The notes beneath the pieces were generated by a model, which saw only the letters and a program-made list of their open reading frames with translations, was not told the origin of the DNA and did not search any database. Shown in pieces: positions 44,005-56,900 of a DNA stretch of 64,000 bases. The position numbers were made by a program, and so were the translations under genes. Every line of letters starts with the position of its first letter. Within the stretch, counting starts at the first letter, position 1. Origin of the DNA: Haematococcus lacustris (lineage: Eukaryota > Chlorophyta > Chlorophyceae > Chlamydomonadales > Haematococcaceae); assembly GCA_030144725.1 (NCBI GenBank), contig JASKMD010000019.1:2577001-2641000 (forward strand), read 5' to 3'.

Positions 44005-46215
44005 TCAGCCAGAGCCGCCGCCGAGCTTGTTGTCAGGGCGGTGTACATCTCGACGCCTCACTGAATACTTGTCCCTGAGTTGCCTGCAGAGATGGGCACC
44101 ATACAAGAGGTCTGGCATTAACCCTGGCGAACGTCAAACCCTTACCGACACAGCTCACAGTGATACATATAGGCTGCTGCTGCTTCAGGGAGTGTTGCTC
44201 CCAAACAGCGAGTCATATGAAACCATGTGACTCCCTCTCCTGGAGCGGCGGGAGCATCGCTAATGATCATGGCAGACGTGGCCTCTTACCTGCAAGGCAT
44301 GTAGTCCCCACGTGCGTCTTGCCCAAGAAACAAGATGTAGCGGTAAGGGTGCTCCAGGGGCTCCGACCCAAACATCTCCATCCAGCTCACGCCGCCGCTG
44401 TCTTCCTCACTATCCGTGCTGCTGCTCGCGGCTGTGCCCGGACCTTGCATTGCCTGTGTCACGCCCTTCGTGGCTGGCGTGTTGCTCTTTCCGGAGGCAG
44501 GCGCGGGCCGCGGATATGCTGAAGTCGCGGCGAGAGAGGCAGCACCCGCGGCCGCGGAGGAGGCGGTGGTTGGTACGGGCGACCCCGCTACACCGGCGGA
44601 AAGGAAGGGGCCGGGCGCGTTGGGGTGGCGGGGCATGGCTGCAGGGGGGGGTCCGCCGTCCTCTGGCGTCCAACACAGTTCCTCGGCAACGTATGCCACT
44701 GGTGGCTGCGGGCAAAGAAGTCACACAAATCGCCACGCCTCCGCAACATCGCCCTGCCGTTTCGTAACTTAACCTAGGGTGCTGGTGTGGATGGAGTGGG
44801 GAGTTAAGAAGGCACGCCACGCGTGAGCTTCGTTTGCTTTCGTAAGCAGCGCCCACTGAGCGGACATGTCAGCATCGATGCATTTCCAGCGTCCCTAGCT
44901 CATAACCCCCTGCCATTAGTTGCACCGCTCCCAACCCCTGCCGCTCCGCACCCTGGCACCTGGTAGGCGTCAAACTCCCAGTCCCGCTGATCCACCAGGA
45001 CATGGTAGAAGGGCTGTGCCTGGTTCACCCCTGCGCCGCCATTGGCCTCCACCCAGTCCTCCGCCTCACAGCACTGGGCGTCCCACCCCACCACAACACC
45101 CCTGCATGCAACACAATCTAAGGGCATGCTGCCATGGAGCCGTACCAGGCTGATGGCTGTAGCATTGTGAAGCCACCGTGAGCTGCAGTCGAGCCAGGGG
45201 CACAGCTCTGCCAGCACTGGGGCCGGCCCCACTCCCTGTCTTTGCTCCTGATGGTCCAACATCCTGCCCTCTCCTCAATAGACGAGCTCAGCTGGTCCAG
45301 GTGCCAGGCCCAAGTGACTGGCAAGCTGGCACACAGCCTCAGTACGTGGCTTCAAGTGACACCCAATGGGCCAACCCAACCCGCTCCAGCGCTGGCAATG
45401 TATGGGGTGGGCATGGTGCAAAGGTGCAGATGCGTAAGTCTGCCATGCATGGCTGTGCCTGGCAGCACCCCCTAGTCATACTGTAGTCCTGTGTGACATA
45501 CAAAACATATGTCGGTGGGTCACACCTGTAGCCATGCACTCGGTGCACAATCCGCTGTCCCAGCCGTAGCCTGGGCTTGAAGGTGCTGCCGCCTGTGTAC
45601 TCAGCTGCCAGCGCCTGCACTTGCTTGGCGCTGCTCTCCAGCTTGCTCAACAGGTCTCGGCACCGAGCAGCTTCCTTGTAGCTGCACATGCAAGCCATGC
45701 ATCGAGCAATTGGGGAAACCACCACCGTTATCCCTGGCATGCCTGGTTGTGTGTCCATATGTGGCTCACTGCGGCTGCTGCCCCATGTCCTGCCACGACC
45801 TCCCACTCCTATAACCTTGCTGCTGCTGTAGATGCAGGGCCCAGACATGTCACATACACTTACCTCTCACACCTCATACTCACCCCTTGACTCACTCTAA
45901 CCTGCTCATTCATCCAAATTAATCTTACTCACTCCTTACTCTTTGCTTTCCTACCGTCACTCACTCCTTACTCTTTGCTTTCCTACTGTCACTCACTCCT
46001 CACTCTCCACCGCACGAACCATGGCTGCACGCAAGCGCAGCCCCTCGGAGGCGAAGTCAGCGGCGCTGAGCGCTGCAGAGGCTGCCTCTGAGCCTACGTT
46101 GCTGGCCTTGCGTTTTGCCATTGCTGCCATCGCCTCATCGACCTAAGGCAGAACAGGCGGGCAGCGCAAACATAGCACAGTGGCAGAAGCTAGGCCATTG
46201 GCGGTGGCAGAAAGG

Positions 46216-46281
<66 letters not shown>

Positions 46282-47610
46282 GCAGCGGCAGCGGTAGCAG
46301 TGGCAGCAGCAGCGGCAGCATCAGCAGTGGCAGCAGCAGCGGTAGCAATGGCAGCAGCAGCGGCAGCGGCAACCGCAGCAGTGGCAGCGGCAGTGGCAGC
46401 CCCATGCTCACCAGCTGCCTCTTCTTCCTCACTTCCTGCGCTGCCTCATACGCCTCGTTGTTCAGGTTGCGCTGCAGCTGCACGTCAAGGTCCAGCTGCA
46501 CAGCTCGCAGCAGTGACAAAGCAACGGTAAGGCAGTATACACACGGGGTTACACCCAGCAACAGCAGCATGGCGCTACGGCAGCAGCAATATTGTTGCAC
46601 ATAAGCAAATACCCAGAATGGTGATGATGAGCTTGGTGATTTTGTTGACGACATGCCCAGGCGGGTCTAGCAGCAGCGTCCAGTGTTTGCCAAGAGAGCT
46701 ATGGCAGCTGGACAGGCTGGCAGTTAAACACAGTGCTATGCGGGCTGTGGGTGCTTTCATATGCCTTGCAGCTCGCATGCAAACTCCATGTATAGATGAT
46801 GACGGTGAGGATGGTGTGCTGTTGCACACCATTGCTGCTTGGCCCCTGCATCCTGTTTATGCCAAGCCCCTCTAGACCCTTGATGCCAGTAATTGATACT
46901 TTTAGTCCAGCATACACCTTGTGGCGACAGCGTGCCTTACACTGTGATGATGGTGGTGGTGCTGGCGCTGGTGATGATGATGGTGGTGGTGGCAAGTCTT
47001 AGTAACACAAACCCGTCAGCCACCAAGGCCTGACCTGGAAGATGAAGTACACCACCTCCTCGTTGACAAGAGCGCTGCGCTCCACCTCACGGGCAGGGGG
47101 CCGACTCCCATGCCCTGCCGCAGTGCCCATGGAGCCCACCGCCTGCAACTGCCCCACCTGCTGCCCGCCTCTTGTAGAGCGCATACCCTGCCTCTGTCCA
47201 TGCCGCTTGGTCAGGGTCTGGCGCTGGGGTTCTGCTGCTGCACACCAGCTGGCTTGGGCTCCCCCTGCTGCTGGGCCCCTAGAGCTGGCAGCTTGTGCAG
47301 TCGGCTGAGCAAAGGGGTGGCGACGCTTGAGGCGGCAGGCGCAACCATGGAGGGGTGCATATGTGAGGAAGGCTGCATGGCAAATTGCGGAAGGACACAC
47401 CCAGCTAGGCTGTGTCATACATACAGCTTCCTGTCTGTAACTCCTGGTATGCAATAACGGCAGCTTGTGCAGCAGCACTGGAGGGGCTTCCCGCCTGGTG
47501 CGCAAGTTCAAGGTAGCGCAGTGGGCTGGTGGGGGGCCTTTGGGGGGCGCCGGTGCTGACTCACGTGTTTGCGCGGGGCCAAACCTTGTCGTAAGCGTGC
47601 GTATTTGCAT
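44005..47610 (-). CDS. CLPF: ClpF-like chloroplast protein: UVR motifs plus YccV domain
   Basis: Seven minus-strand exons, 47610-47035, 46495-46412, 46142-45997, 45681-45526, 45101-44960, 44705-44290 and 44083-44005, total 533 codons. The N-terminal 190 residues are Arg/Ala/Pro-rich and low in acidic residues, compatible with a chloroplast transit peptide. Two UVR-type motifs follow (LQRNLNNEAYEAAQEVRKKR near 200-220, SEDYKEAARCRDLLSKLE near 267-284). Then comes a YccV/HspQ-like domain: LRLGQRIVHRVHGYR, GVVVGWDAQC, NQAQPFYHVLVDQRDWE, VAYVAEELCW, PYRYILFLG and LRDKY. The UVR plus YccV order matches plant ClpF, an adaptor of the chloroplast Clp protease. An insertion of about 80 low-complexity residues splits the YccV domain after AYVAEELCW. 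The first exon is read as one open frame and could hide an intron. Confidence 0.75.
46214..46400. repeat. CAG trinucleotide repeat in a ClpF-like intron
   Basis: About 22 uninterrupted CAG units (to 46280) are followed by imperfect GGCAGC and GTAGCA variants to about 46400. All of it lies in the intron between 46142 and 46412, so it is read as CTG in the transcript. The polyglutamine and polyalanine frames on the plus strand are not genes. Confidence 0.9.
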
Positions 47611-48147
47611 ATCCTACTAGTGCCACTGATAGCCTGGTGCCTGCGCCTAGCTACTCCGCCGGGAAAGAGAATGCACAGGTGCCGCGCGATGTGCGCGACG
47701 CCGAGTGATCGAGCTTAATTGGGCGTGCTTGCTACTGCCTGTACAACTCTTACTCCGTTTGGGAGTAGCATGAGGGGTTTAGGACAGAAGTTAGAACATA
47801 TGATGTTGAAAACATTACCATGATTGAAAACCAGCAGGGTTACAAATGCACCTTGTCAATGCTATGTTCAGATGCACGCACATTGTGACTCATGCAACAT
47901 AGAAATGGGGCAAAGCCTGGGAGTGCCAACTTACTCTGTGCAAAGTGAGTGCTGTGTGCTTGCTATTTGTAGCTGCTCCTTTTATGATAGTGGGTTGATG
48001 TAGGGCGGCACAATACAAGGTTACCTGGTGAACATGATTCAACAAGTTATCTACAAGCTGTGCTTGTGTGGCTATGGAGTTGCACCATGTAGCTCGTTAT
48101 TCGCTACTTACACATGATGAGCAACGTGGTGCAGGCGGGGACAGTAT
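47611..48147. other. Intergenic region upstream of the ClpF-like gene
   Basis: No gene is recognised. This likely holds the promoter and 5' UTR of the minus-strand ClpF-like gene. Confidence 0.4.
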
Positions 48148-49214
48148 CCCCCCGTTTCCAATTGATCGGAGCGGAGCTCATGGAGGCTCATGGAGCGGAG
48201 CTGCCCCTGCATGGGCGAATGCCGTGTTGCCGTTTCCAATTGATCGGAGCGGAGCGCTGCATGGACGCTTTTTGACGCTTTTGGGCGACCCGTGACCGCC
48301 GCGTTGAGGGCCTATATATTGTTGCCGGTGCAATGCTGGGCAGGAGTGCACGAGTGTTGGTTTTTGCTCCTTGGCTGGCAGCTGTGTACTCGGCTTGAGC
48401 AGGCTGGTTGTGTTGGCAGAGATGAGCTGCTTGTGTTGATAGTGATGATGCTCTGCGTAGGGCAGGCTGTGTTGGGGTTGAAGGTTGGCTTGAACAAGGT
48501 TGTAATATGACTCTTGCAGGCTACACTCTCTGCGTAGTGAAGGCTATGGTGCAACTCTGCTTCGAGCAGGCTAGCAAGGAAGGCTGGCTGCAGTTTGGCT
48601 GCTTTAGTGACAACAAGTTCGCTCCCGTTGGCTGGGGTGGACAAGCTAAGCAAGGCTTCGACAACAACAGGAGTCTCTACACAGCAGGCTCCGCGCAAGC
48701 GGGACTAGCTAAGCATTCTCCGCAAAAGTGCAGACTCCGAAGTGCAGAGCAAGGCAGGCAAAGCAAGTCTGAGGTTATTCCGCAAATGTTGCACCCGCGG
48801 GTAGAACTGCAGAGTGCCATATCCTCAGCGGTGTTGCCAGTGGACACGGTGGACCGATACGGCGGAGACTAGATGTAACGAAGGGTTGAGCAACCGGACA
48901 GACGGGGCCATCAGGACACGTACGCAATCTAGACTCGGTCTCAGGGTCACAGGGCCGTTCACACTCCTGGCTCCGCTCCTGGCTCCTCTACGGGCTCCGA
49001 AGGAGTCACCTATAGGAGCCAATGGGCGCTATCGGAGCCAATGGAGAGCCCCATGTCTCTCCGATGTCTCTCCCAATTGGAAACGCGCCCCGTCGGAGCC
49101 AGCATGGAGCCCATGTGGCTCGGGCTCCGCCGCTCCGACCTCCATGTGCTCCTCTCCGCCAGCTTCCCTCCATGCAGCTCCGTCCTCCGTCCTCCGACAA
49201 TTGGAAACGGGGGG
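48148..49214. mobile_element. Non-autonomous inverted-repeat element upstream of RPL10
   Basis: The left end reads CCCCCCGTTTCCAATTG and the right end is its exact inverse, CAATTGGAAACGGGGGG. TAT flanks both ends (48145-48147 and 49215-49217). Inside each arm the GTTTCCAATTG motif recurs (48235 and 49072, opposite orientation) next to GGAGCGGAGC-type repeats. The interior codes for nothing recognisable. The short terminal repeat and possible 3-bp duplication suggest a MITE, but the superfamily is unclear. Confidence 0.65.
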
Positions 49215-49555
49215 TATGGAGTTTGGCCCGTCATAGATCACACCGTCAGCGTTTACACTCCCCAGCGCCGCAGCTGTGATTCTCTTGGCAGGGAGGGGGA
49301 CTGCACCGTTAGCTGAGTTGCAGACAGGTGAGCCGCTGCAAGGACACTGGTTCGGCCAGGTGCACAGGGCCTTACGTACCTGGCCCGCGAAACAGCCGTC
49401 TTCCTCAGTTCCAGCAGACAGCGTTGCAACGTTGCACTCAGCCGGCGCAAGCTTCTGGCAGAGATTAGTGGTTGCGGTGCTGCCTTTCAGCTGCTCGTCG
49501 CAAGCACGACGCATTATAATGAGTGAAGCCAGCTTTGTCGCGCGTAGGCTTAAAA

Positions 49556-50624
49556 ATGGGTCGCCGCCCTTTCCGATGCTACCGCCAGTCAAAGGGCAAG
49601 CCTTACCCGAAGTCTCGCTACAACCGTGGTGTGCCTGACCCCAAGATCCGCATTTTTGACGCCGGCCTGAAGAGGGCCGATGTTGACGTATTCCCCCACT
49701 GCGTGCACCTTGCATCGTGAGTGCTCGGCTTGTCACCATTGCGCGAGGAAGCAACAAACACTGTCGCCACTACTGTTATACACCCTGTGCAGCATGCAGC
49801 ATGCCCTGCAGCAAAGCAGAGAATTCAGGTGTAGCTTCAGTACTCGACAGATGCAGCTGTGCACGTCTGTAGGTGGGAGAAGGAGAATGTCAGCAGTGAG
49901 GCTTTGGAGGCAGCCCGTGTGGCAGCCAACAAGTACATGGTCAAGAATGCTGGAAAGGAGGCGTTCCATCTGCGCGTTCGCGTCCACCCCTTTCACGTGC
50001 TGCGCATCAACAAGATGCTTTCGTGTGCAGGCGCCGATCGCCTGCAGACAGGCATGCGCGGCGCCTTTGGCAAGCCCAACGGTGTCTGTGCCCAGGTCCA
50101 GATTGGGCAGGTGCTGATGAGCATTCGCTGCAAGGATAACCATGGCCCTGTGGTGAGTGTCAGTTCTTGGGCAGCTCCTATGTCAGCCTGTGTGCTTCAG
50201 CTGAGAAGCTGGCACCATCCTACCCCCAGCCTCTTTCCTCGTTGTATAGCAACGTGGGCAGGAAGGATTGACTGTACGTCAGTACATTAGACGCACAGGG
50301 GGGGGGGGCTACCAAGGTGTGCAACACTGTGATGGCTATGGGAGGTCATGAGGGGTGATGCAGAGCTGCAATGGATGTTGCAGCGAAGACTTTCTTTCAG
50401 GCTCTTGCCCCTCCAGTGCCCCAGTCTGCTGTGGCTGCTTGCTGTGCTCACAGGCCCAGGAGGCCATGCGCCGCGCCAAGTTCAAGTTCCCTGGTCGCCA
50501 GAAGATCATTGCCAGCCGCAACTGGGGCTTTACCAACTATACCCGTGAGGACTTTGTGGCGTACAGGAAGGAGGGCCGCCTGCGCAACGACGGCGTGATT
50601 GCTCAGCTGCACACCCACCAGTGA
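49556..50624 (+). CDS. RPL10: Cytosolic ribosomal protein L10 (uL16)
   Basis: A component of the 60S subunit near the peptidyl-transferase centre and A-site. Three exons, 49556-49716, 49873-50152 and 50454-50624, total 204 codons with stop. The sequence is unmistakable: [124 protein letters not shown] and [20 protein letters not shown]. At 203 residues it is about ten residues shorter than animal and plant proteins, ending in VIAQLHTHQ. Introns begin GTGAGT. A TGTAA at 50766-50770 is a plausible algal poly(A) signal. An inverted-repeat element ends 340 bp upstream. Confidence 0.97.
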
Positions 50625-50770
50625 GTTTTGGGCCCCTGCTGCCTGTGGCCTGCCTACCTGCAAGGCACAGGGTACATGTTAAGATTGTATGCTGCCTTTG
50701 CCGCTCAACCATCACCCGTTTCCATGGCTGGCATGCATGACGTTTGACAGATGCCGACTGATAGATGTAA

Positions 50771-52530
50771 GCCTGGTTCTGTTGCCCTGGCTGCTGGGTT
50801 GCTGTGCTCTGACGACCAGCTGAGCAGACGTAGCCTGCTAGTCATGCTTGGTGTGTGTCACGCTGGCTTGCTGGACGGGGACCAAGACGGCTTTGTGGTG
50901 TTCCCTGGGTGCTGCTGCAGCGGCCTGCTGGCCGACCGCGAGCCTGCTCACATCTTCGCCCACTCGGCCCGGATTTACTCCACTTCCAACATCCCAGATG
51001 CGGAGTGAGGTGTCAAGCTGGGAGGCATGCGTCTCAAAGCAGTGATACCAGCCATGGTGGAGAGCCAGCAACGTTGCTAAGAGCTCGGGTCTTGGCCTGA
51101 GTGTGAACCTTAGTGGGCTTGGCTGTGGATGGCAGGTGTAACACAACTAGTCTTGAGCAGGGGTGTTGTCTGTCCGCTGCTCGTCTTGCCTCCGGCGACA
51201 ATGAATGGAACAGGGCTGAAGCCTGGGCTACAAGTGGCTGGGAGACTGTTCATACAAGGCTGAGAAGTAGCAGGCAGTCAAGTTGTATGAAGTTGGAGCA
51301 AGCCAAGCCAGGGTCAAGGGAAGGTCGGGCAAGAACAGACATCGCGCACGCACACCTCGAGTTGTGTGCGCGCAAGAAACATAGTCATGCACACCATGCA
51401 AGCTCTGGGACAGCGCACCCCGTCTATTGCCGAACCTTGTCAGCAACAGTGCAGCCAGGCTAGCAGCTGCCTTGTCAGAGATGGCGTCCCTTCCATGTAA
51501 GACCATACACTTTCCCCCTCCCCCCACTACTCAACATCCTGTTTCGTCGGTCCTCACCAGTGCCTTGCCAGTGTGCCACCACGAAGGAACGGTAGAGCTC
51601 AATTGACATTAGAGATAGTTAGGTAGCTTACACCGCTTAAGCCGTCAGTTATAGTCGTTATAGGATACACATTTGTAACAGAATCGCATGGTGAAGAGGG
51701 TCGCCGTATACAACACCTGGCTATGTGACATGACCTTCTGTTATATACTAAAGGGTAAAAAACATTCAAAAGTAGCATCAGCGCATTACTCCCCTACAAC
51801 TTGGGGCTGTGTTGTCTGCAGTCTGCATTTCATGTCTGGGCCAACACCTAATTCCCTGTCCCCACCCCCTTTCAAATAGGGTGTGGCGATAGACGTTGGC
51901 ATAAATGTAAGCAACAGCTTGGACAGTGCCTAGTGCACACATCACTGTGTGAAAGGCCGCTGAGCCTGGGCCTTGGGTGCACGGTCTCGCAGCTTCGTGA
52001 AGCCCACTGCTGGGACTCCTTGCCTAGGGCCGATGCCCTTGCTCGGTGTGACCATTAGCACAGCTCCGCTGGGTGCCATGAGGCCTCTCCTGCCCGCTGG
52101 AGGTTGAGGGTTAAGTTGCAGTTGCGGTCCACCAACCTGACAAGATTCTCAGGGGTGGCCTGCTTCACCCAGGGGACCACATGAGGACCACCTTGCACCT
52201 GGCGCCTCAAACCGCTGGCTCCAGGCTGACAGCAACGAGCAGTCCTGCACCTGCCCTGCTCCGGCCTTTGGGACGGTGGTACATTGGTTACCTGTGCCAC
52301 CACTCCGTACAGCTGCATTAGCTATGTCATAGCAGCTATCACCACCATGGCCTGCCAGGGTCAGGTCTTACCAGTCGACATGCCACCCACACCAACTACA
52401 ACTTGGCAGCCAGCCGTCGTGCGGTGCTGCGCGGTCAACAGGGTATGACACAGCCTTTGACACCATTAGTCTGATGCAGGGGTAGCTGCTGCGGCCATCT
52501 CACCTATGCACAGCCTCCGCATAATGAAGC
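50771..52530. other. Intergenic region, possible minus-strand exons at the right
   Basis: Mostly without support for genes. A (G)9 run is just to the left at 50297-50305, inside the last RPL10 intron. A minus-strand segment at about 52055-52318 has an open frame of 87 codons. Another near 52385-52440 reads VVVGVGGMSTG before a GTAAGA donor. These might be downstream exons of the small gene at 52556-52738, but no frame-consistent chain could be built. Confidence 0.3.
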
Positions 52531-52627
52531 TCAGCTCCTCGCGAGAAGATGGTGTCTAAAGGAACATGTAGGTACGATGCAATGGTGTGCCTGTCGGACT
52601 AGGTCTGTTGCTACATCTGCATCTTTG

Positions 52628-52738
52628 CTTACCAGCGGTCTCCATGAATACTGTACCGAGGGCCAAGCCAGCAACGGCGCCCAGGATGAGAAGAAAGACA
52701 GCCTCAATGGGAGATATGAGGGGTCGGGAAGCCGCCAT
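52628..52738 (-). CDS. Possible first exon of a small membrane protein
   Basis: On the minus strand MAASRPLISPIEAVFLLILG is followed by AVAGLALGTVFMETAG. This gives one strong transmembrane segment and then a GTAAGC donor after the codon for Ala. The following exon may start near 52552 (reading TPSSREELSFIMRRLCIG in one frame), but the phase does not fit cleanly. Family unknown. Confidence 0.3.
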
Positions 52739-53120
52739 CGCTTGATGTGCCCCGTGCAGCCTTCCGGATCGCTATGAGAAGTTCGTGCGAGTTCGAACAT
52801 TTGTACAGCAATGACATTCCGTCGACACTTCGGACCATCGGACCGCACCAGACTTAGTGCAGCCTGATAGCAGATGATATCAATGATCTCAGCTGGTCAA
52901 CACACGCGATGGAGCTGGACTGCTTGATTAGTGGCGAGCATGACTGGCAGGAGGAGCAGGCCGCCCGTGCCAATGAATCCTGCGAGCTGCTAGTAAGTGA
53001 CTTGCTCATACCCGTGCCATGCTCCTGTCTGCTAATCACCTCTACTTGTTACTCACACGTTGGTGACATGTCCTTCGTTTGGAAGCTTACGTTGTCAAGT
53101 GATCCACGTCAGGTTTGCCA

Positions 53121-53968
53121 ATGCAGACTCACCCTGAGGAGGCACCAGTGCTGTTAAAGGCTGTTGCCCAGGTCCTCCTCAATGCAGTGGAAAAGGCAGA
53201 GAGGGTGGACAGGCTCACAGACAATGTGGGTGACACTATTGGAGTGGGTATAAGACGTGAAGCAGGTGCCTGACCCTAAGGTCGAGAGGTCACACAAATC
53301 TGCTGGGTTTGCCAGACTCCACTGGGGTTCCCCGCCAAGTCAAATGGGTGCATTGACATTGCACAACATGATGCTAAGCAACCTGTATAGCAATATGATG
53401 ACCTGATGGTGGCTGCATCTCACACACATAGGTCACACTGAGGTTTCAGCAAGCCTTGCCATGGCATGTTGACCATGCGCTTAGTTGAGCTTGCCTGCAG
53501 GAGGACGTCGACATGGCCACCAGGCTTACACCGTTCCATGGCGCCCAGCCTCCTGCCATCAGCCTCTATGATTACTTGACACGGATCGCTCGCCACGCCA
53601 AGATGAGCCCCGCATGCTTTGTGGTGGCGCTCATGCTCATTGACGAGGCTTGCACTGTAAGAGGCTGCCTTGATGCCCAGATCTGCCTTGATGCCCAGAT
53701 CTGCCCTGATACTCAGCGTTGCCTCAAAGGGGGTTCTATCCAGCAGGCAGGGAGTGCGGCCACATTCAGCCCCACGGCCGCCTCCGTCATCACCAGCAGT
53801 GAGATCAATGGCAGCAGCAGCAGCAACATCAGCAGCGCAAATCACACCAGTAATAACCCCACCAATGTCAGTGGTCAGTTGTCGCTTTATCAGTGTCAGT
53901 TGTCTACACCAGCAGCAGCAAGATCATCATCGGCATCATCATTGTCATCATTCATCATCATCATCATG

Positions 53969-53999
<31 letters not shown>

Positions 54000-56900
54000 G
54001 AGCAAGATCAGCAGCAGCATTGCTCTGCCTAGCTGAGCCATGGTCTGCATGCCAGCCAGGGTGCGGGGGACAAAGGCCATCAGGCAGCCCAAGTGCTTGC
54101 ACTGCTAAGGGCAGGGCACATGCTGCCTGGCCCACCCTGCAGAAGGAACCAGCGCTGGGCCCAACTCAGCTCACTGTGCACAGGTGAAAGTGGAGCTTAC
54201 CACGGCAGCGGCAGGGTCAGGGCAGTGGGGTAGGGGCAGGGACCTCAGGGACAGGGTCAGAGGGCAGGGGCAAGGGCAGGGGCAGCGAGGCAGGTTAAGA
54301 TCATGATATCTCAGCCTGGTGTGGCAGCCTGGCGTGGTGTGATCAGCAACTTGGGCGTGAAAGCAAGCGAGCAGCTCCATAGCAGCATGCACTTGAAGAG
54401 GTGCACTCAACCCAACTGTGACCGCTGCATCATGTCCTTGCTCTTGGATCATACAACCCTTATACTATATCATACAAGCCTTATACAAGCCCAGGGCCAG
54501 GGCCAGGGCGCAGGGCAGGGCAAGGGCCAGGAGCAGGAGCAGGGGCAGAGGCAACGGCAGGGGCAGGGCCAGGGGCAGGGCCAGGGGCAGGGCCAGGGGC
54601 AGGGGCAGGGGCAGGGCCAGGGGCCAGATGGAAGGTTGGACCTTGGTGTGTGTGTGTGTGTATGTGTGTGTGTATATGTGTGCTGCAGGCTGGTGCTGGC
54701 AGCGCTTGTGCTGGCAGCCAAGAGCTGTGAGGACGAGACCTACAAGAACGGCTTCCTTGCAAAGGTGCTTATGGCTAGAGGCCTGCCTGGTCATCCTCCC
54801 CTGGATGGCTGCTAGCACCCTTTCCCTTTGACCCCATGATGCCACCACCATGCATCACTCCATGATTTCCCACCATGTCTGCATGCACCACCATGTGGCA
54901 CCACCCCCATGCCTCCATGCACCATCATGCGTCAACAACACTACCACCACCACCACCACCACCACCACCACCACCACCACCACGACGGTCGCTGCAAAGA
55001 TCACAGTACACCACCCCCACAGACATAACATACTCACATTGTGGCAGAGCACATATTGGGGTACCGTACTCTCCCTTTTGATTCGCGTCCGCGAATCGTT
55101 TTTTGGCCTCGCGAAATCGCGAACGAGTAAACAATTTGATTTTTGGCTGAATCGCGAAGTGATCAAACAATCATTTGACCTGCGTAAATGGTGTTGCGAT
55201 GGACCGCTTCGTGGTCCGTGGCATCAGTGCCGACGCATCAGTGCCGAAAATCTGCTACGCCAGGTTGACCAACACGAAGATGGCCCTTGCACAGTGGCTG
55301 TGACTTGGTGATCGGGTGGTTTGACTTGGTGACCTGTGCAGAAAGTGTCCACGGAGGATTGACATGTCATGCAAGGAATGGCTGTCTTGAATATCTATAA
55401 GCACACCCACGTTGTCAAAGTTGTGTTTAGCTGCAACTTTTGCATCGGGAAAAAGTAAACAATGTTATTTTTGGATCGGGAAAGAGTATTTAATTATAGT
55501 TTTCGAGGCCTCGCGAATCAAAAGGGAGAGTACGGTATGCACCAATATTCACCCCCGGGTTGCTTAGATACCTAATGTACAAGGAGCGGTTTCCGCTCGA
55601 CTAATGAGATTAGTCGTCTCATTAGATTAGTCCCGGCCGTATTTGTTATTAGGCCGTCTATAAGTCGGCGTCGCCTACACAATAAGCGGTATGAGCATGC
55701 CCGTGCGACCCCGGCGCACTGGTCGCATCCGCAAGCGCGTCACAATTTCAGGGGCCGACCCGGCTGGCCGGCTGGTCGGCCGCGGCTGGCAAACAGGCAG
55801 GTTGCGTTGGTTCCCCCCGTCGTCAGAGCTTCCGCCGTCTATGGTGATGGAAACAGCTAAGGCTAGCAAGTACGCAAGTTCGGCAAGTATCAGTTCGGCA
55901 AGAAAGGCCTTGTATACGTCTAATGCGAGGCTTGCCCGCGAGATGATGGCAAATGACGCGACGTTTATAACATGAACCAGACAAGCAAGCAGCATGTTGA
56001 TTTTGACACGCTTGCTATCCACGCACATGATAGATGCGGCGGAGCGCAACTGGCAAGCGTGGAGTCAGACCTATGAGGTGGGACAGGCACAGCTGGGCAT
56101 TAACGAAGGCTGAGATGATGGTCTGCATTCAGGTAAACATCTCTAAAGAGTGCATCCCAAGTGTGCTTGTGGCCACCACCTTACAACAATTGGCTACCTA
56201 CCCACCTTCCAAATGTCGGGCACGGGAAGGCTTCAACATTGAAATATATAACATGGTAGGGTGGTGCCTTCAGCAATCGAACCCTGGTGGGAGCCTTGTC
56301 TAGGCACGACTGATGTAGACGACCTAATGACACGAGCCAGCTAATATTAGATCTCATTAGATTAAAAAGTCCGCACCCTACTGATGTATAGGTCAAACTG
56401 ACATGGCTTAGGTTCGCACCCTCAAATTCATAGCTCCGCCTTACTTGGACACATGCTTCAGGTCAAAAAGTCAACGGAATCTACGCAAAGTTTCGTTAGG
56501 TTTGAGTTAGGTCATAGGTCGCTTTTTGTAGCGAAATTCGCGATAGCACGGTCTGATCAAAGGATCAGCAGGGGCAGGAGGGGCAAGTGGGGCTGCAAGA
56601 CAGTTGGGGCGGTAGGAGCAGCAGGGGCGGCGGGGGCAATAGGGGCGGCAGGGGTAGCAAAACATGATGTTTGCCCTGCCCTGCCCTGCCCCACCCCTGG
56701 CCCCACCCCTGATCCCACCCCTGACCTTCAGGTGGGCGGGATCCCCCTCAGCGAGCTGAATGCCATGGAGCTGCAGCTGCTGCTGCTGCTGGACTTCCAG
56801 CTGCACAAACCCCCCTCCGCCACCAACGCCGTGGTGCAAGCGCTGCTGACAGGCACTCACCAGCTGGGCAGCCGCTGTCCCAGCACCGCCCCTGGTCACC

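Noticed and set aside
46180..46530. Polyalanine/polyglutamine plus-strand ORFs
   Set aside because: Produced by the intronic CAG repeat.
48068..49757. Several ORFs of 70-240 codons upstream of RPL10
   Set aside because: They fall in the inverted-repeat element and RPL10 leader, without recognisable domains.
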